DNA of 15,038 nucleotides from Actinomycetota bacterium (GTDB lineage: Bacteria > Actinomycetota > Acidimicrobiia > Acidimicrobiales > Ilumatobacteraceae), in the NCBI GenBank assembly GCA_009704065.1, contig WLEX01000007.1, positions 1 through 15,038 of the forward strand, in the 5' to 3' direction. Under the pieces are notes generated by a model, which was not told the DNA's origin, searched no databases, and saw nothing but the letters and a program-made list of their open reading frames with translations. The first letter of the stretch is position 1; every line of letters starts with the position of its first letter. The translations under genes and the position numbers were made by a program. Shown here piece after piece: positions 13,773 through 15,038 of this stretch.

Positions 13773-14971
13773 TTTGCCTTCTTCAAGAACGGGAGCACAC
13801 CCAACGCAAGCACCCCGCCATACGCAATTGACCAACGAATACTGATGTGGTCGCCAATCCAACCTGTGATGGGTCCGCCAATGGGGGTGGAACCAAGAAA
13901 CGCCACCGATTGTAAAGCCATTATGCGACTGCGCATTTCAGGCCCGACTTTGCTCTGAGAAATTCCAGTCATCGACGCAACAAGCGCGGTGCCACCAAAC
14001 CCAAGCGGCAATGCCACTACACACGCACTGTAGAAATTGGGCGCAAAACCCATGCCGATACAGGCCACACCACAAATGGCGATCATTGCGGCATACCAGC
14101 CCATAGTGACTTGTCGGAATCGTGCAGTCGCAAGCGCTCCACCCACACTGCCGAAACTGGTCATGGTGAGAAGGATCGGATATCCATTCGGTTCATTCCA
14201 CATCACATCGCTCAGTTTTGGCAATACCACGCTGTAGTTAAAGGCAAATGTGCTGACCACCGTGAACACAACGAAGGAGTAACGCATATACGGATCCGCC
14301 CACACAAATTGAAGGGCTTCACGTACAGGCTTGCCATCTCGTTTCGCAGTTGGTACCGCAATCATGTCGGAACGTCGCAACATAAGTATGGAAACAATGA
14401 CTGCCACATATGACACTGCATTCATAGAGAACAACCATGCAGTGCCAAGTGGACCAATGAGCGCAGCCGCAATTGCTGGTCCGAAAATACGAGATCCTGT
14501 CATTACCGTTGTGTTGAGAGACATTGCGTTAGAAATATCTTCCGGTTCCACCAACTCCGTCACCAAACCTCGACGTGACGGATTATCGATGGCGTTTGCA
14601 ATACCCAGCACTAACGACAATGAGTAGATAACTGGCAACGATGCATGTCCACTGAAGTCGGCAACGGCTAGCAATACCGCTTGCACCAAGAGTGCAGTTT
14701 GAGTCCACATCGTGACCGTGCGCCGGTCGTGCCGATCGGCAAATCCGCCGGCCCATGCCCCCAGCAGCAACATCGGTAAGAACTGGAACAAGGTGTTCAA
14801 GCCAGCATCGGTTGCGCGATGGTTAATGCGGTAAATCAGAAGCGATGTCGCTGTGAACTGAAGCCACGTTCCGACATTAGAAAGTAACAACCCAACGAAG
14901 TACACACGGACGTTGCGGTGACGAAGCGACCGAAAAGCACTTCCCTTGTCAGACTTCGTCGACTCGGACAT
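13769..14971 (-). CDS. MFS transporter, EntS/MFS_3-like drug or siderophore exporter
   Basis: A 400-residue polytopic membrane protein with about twelve hydrophobic segments, the normal size for the major facilitator superfamily. After a polar N-terminus (1-20), LRHRNVRVYFVGLLLSNVGTW opens helix 1. The loop between helices 2 and 3 has GGFADRHDRR (75-84), the MFS motif A. DNPSRRGLVTELV and GSRIFGPAIAAALI are typical of the MFS_3 (enterobactin exporter-like) subgroup, as is the GSTPIGGPITGWIGD motif near the C-terminus. Such proteins usually export drugs, lipids or siderophores by proton antiport; the substrate is unknown. Its ATG overlaps the lepA stop by one base (TGATG) and its stop overlaps phr (ATGA), so it is translated as part of this run. 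No Shine-Dalgarno is seen. Confidence 0.9.
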   Translation of the reverse strand: MSESTKSDKGSAFRSLRHRNVRVYFVGLLLSNVGTWLQFTATSLLIYRINHRATDAGLNTLFQFLPMLLLGAWAGGFADRHDRRTVTMWTQTALLVQAVLLAVADFSGHASLPVIYSLSLVLGIANAIDNPSRRGLVTELVEPEDISNAMSLNTTVMTGSRIFGPAIAAALIGPLGTAWLFSMNAVSYVAVIVSILMLRRSDMIAVPTAKRDGKPVREALQFVWADPYMRYSFVVFTVVSTFAFNYSVVLPKLSDVMWNEPNGYPILLTMTSFGSVGGALATARFRQVTMGWYAAMIAICGVACIGMGFAPNFYSACVVALPLGFGGTALVASMTGISQSKVGPEMRSRIMALQSVAFLGSTPIGGPITGWIGDHISIRWSIAYGGVLALGVLPFLKKAK

Positions 14972-15038
14972 CAGTCGTCGAGCTTAAGAGCGCTAATAAA
15001 AACATCACCAGGCACTTCGACTCGGCCAATCGCCTTCA
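14971..15038 (-). CDS. lepA: Elongation factor 4 (LepA), C-terminal end only
   Basis: Only the last 21 codons and the TGA stop are in the window. They read KAIGRVEVPGDVFISALKLD followed by D, which matches the LepA C-terminal tail pattern M-K-x-(I/V)-G-x-V-(E/D)-(I/V)-P-x-x-x-F-x-x-x-L. LepA is a ribosome-associated GTPase active in 30S biogenesis and back-translocation. Identification rests on this short tail and on context, because lepA beside hemW, hrcA and dnaJ is a conserved arrangement. The stop overlaps the MFS start by one base. Confidence 0.8.
   Translation of the reverse strand, partial: KAIGRVEVPGDVFISALKLDD

Noticed and set aside
13773..13862. 30-residue N-terminal extension of the photolyase
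   Set aside because: The ATG at 13772 has a strong SD, overlaps the MFS stop as ATGA and gives the canonical family start.

Overview
The window reads as a chromosomal, housekeeping-rich segment from an actinobacterium of moderate GC content. It is gap-poor, with every intergenic stretch shorter than about 110 bp. The lineage call rests mainly on a BldD-type regulator that keeps the c-di-GMP signature RxD-X8-RxxD, a family essentially confined to Actinobacteria. It is also supported by the lepA / hrcA / dnaJ / rsmE / hemW neighbourhood, an acyl-CoA carboxylase beta subunit and FadE-like acyl-CoA dehydrogenases. A planktonic Acidimicrobiia-like organism would fit, but the sequence alone does not prove it. 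I see no insertion sequence, phage gene, CRISPR array or rRNA.

Left part (1-7075), central carbon and acyl-CoA metabolism. The window opens inside an acyl-CoA carboxylase beta subunit (plus strand). It is followed by citrate synthase gltA behind a leader with two hairpins. Converging on gltA is a minus-strand pair, icd (NADP isocitrate dehydrogenase) then a PIG3-like quinone oxidoreductase. A terminator-like hairpin lies at the gltA/quinone reductase junction. A 102-bp divergent promoter region separates icd from a plus-strand pair: an acyl-CoA dehydrogenase and an alkylsulfatase-like metallo-beta-lactamase-fold hydrolase.

Right part (7076-15038), one long minus-strand run. In transcription order it is lepA (only its last 21 codons are present), an MFS exporter, class I photolyase phr, hrcA, dnaJ, rsmE, bldD-like, hemW, tRNA-Val(GAC) and an EamA/DMT transporter. 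Four junctions overlap by 1-4 bases (TGATG, ATGA, ATGA, GTGA), so much of the run is probably co-transcribed and translationally coupled. It mixes protein quality control (HrcA, DnaJ), ribosome function (LepA, RsmE, tRNA), DNA photorepair, heme trafficking (HemW) and a second-messenger-responsive regulator. That composition suggests a stress and growth cluster.

Most interesting points: (i) a perfect 6-bp inverted repeat containing a BldD-box core two bases upstream of the bldD start codon, suggesting c-di-GMP-linked autoregulation that could also reach downstream hemW; (ii) a photolyase that appears to lack the terminal tryptophan of the classical Trp triad; (iii) a transporter gene starting with GTG 13 nt after a tRNA 3' end, so tRNA processing would create its mRNA 5' end; (iv) a structured gltA leader and a phased direct repeat in the icd/acyl-CoA dehydrogenase promoter region. 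No wholly new multi-gene system is evident.
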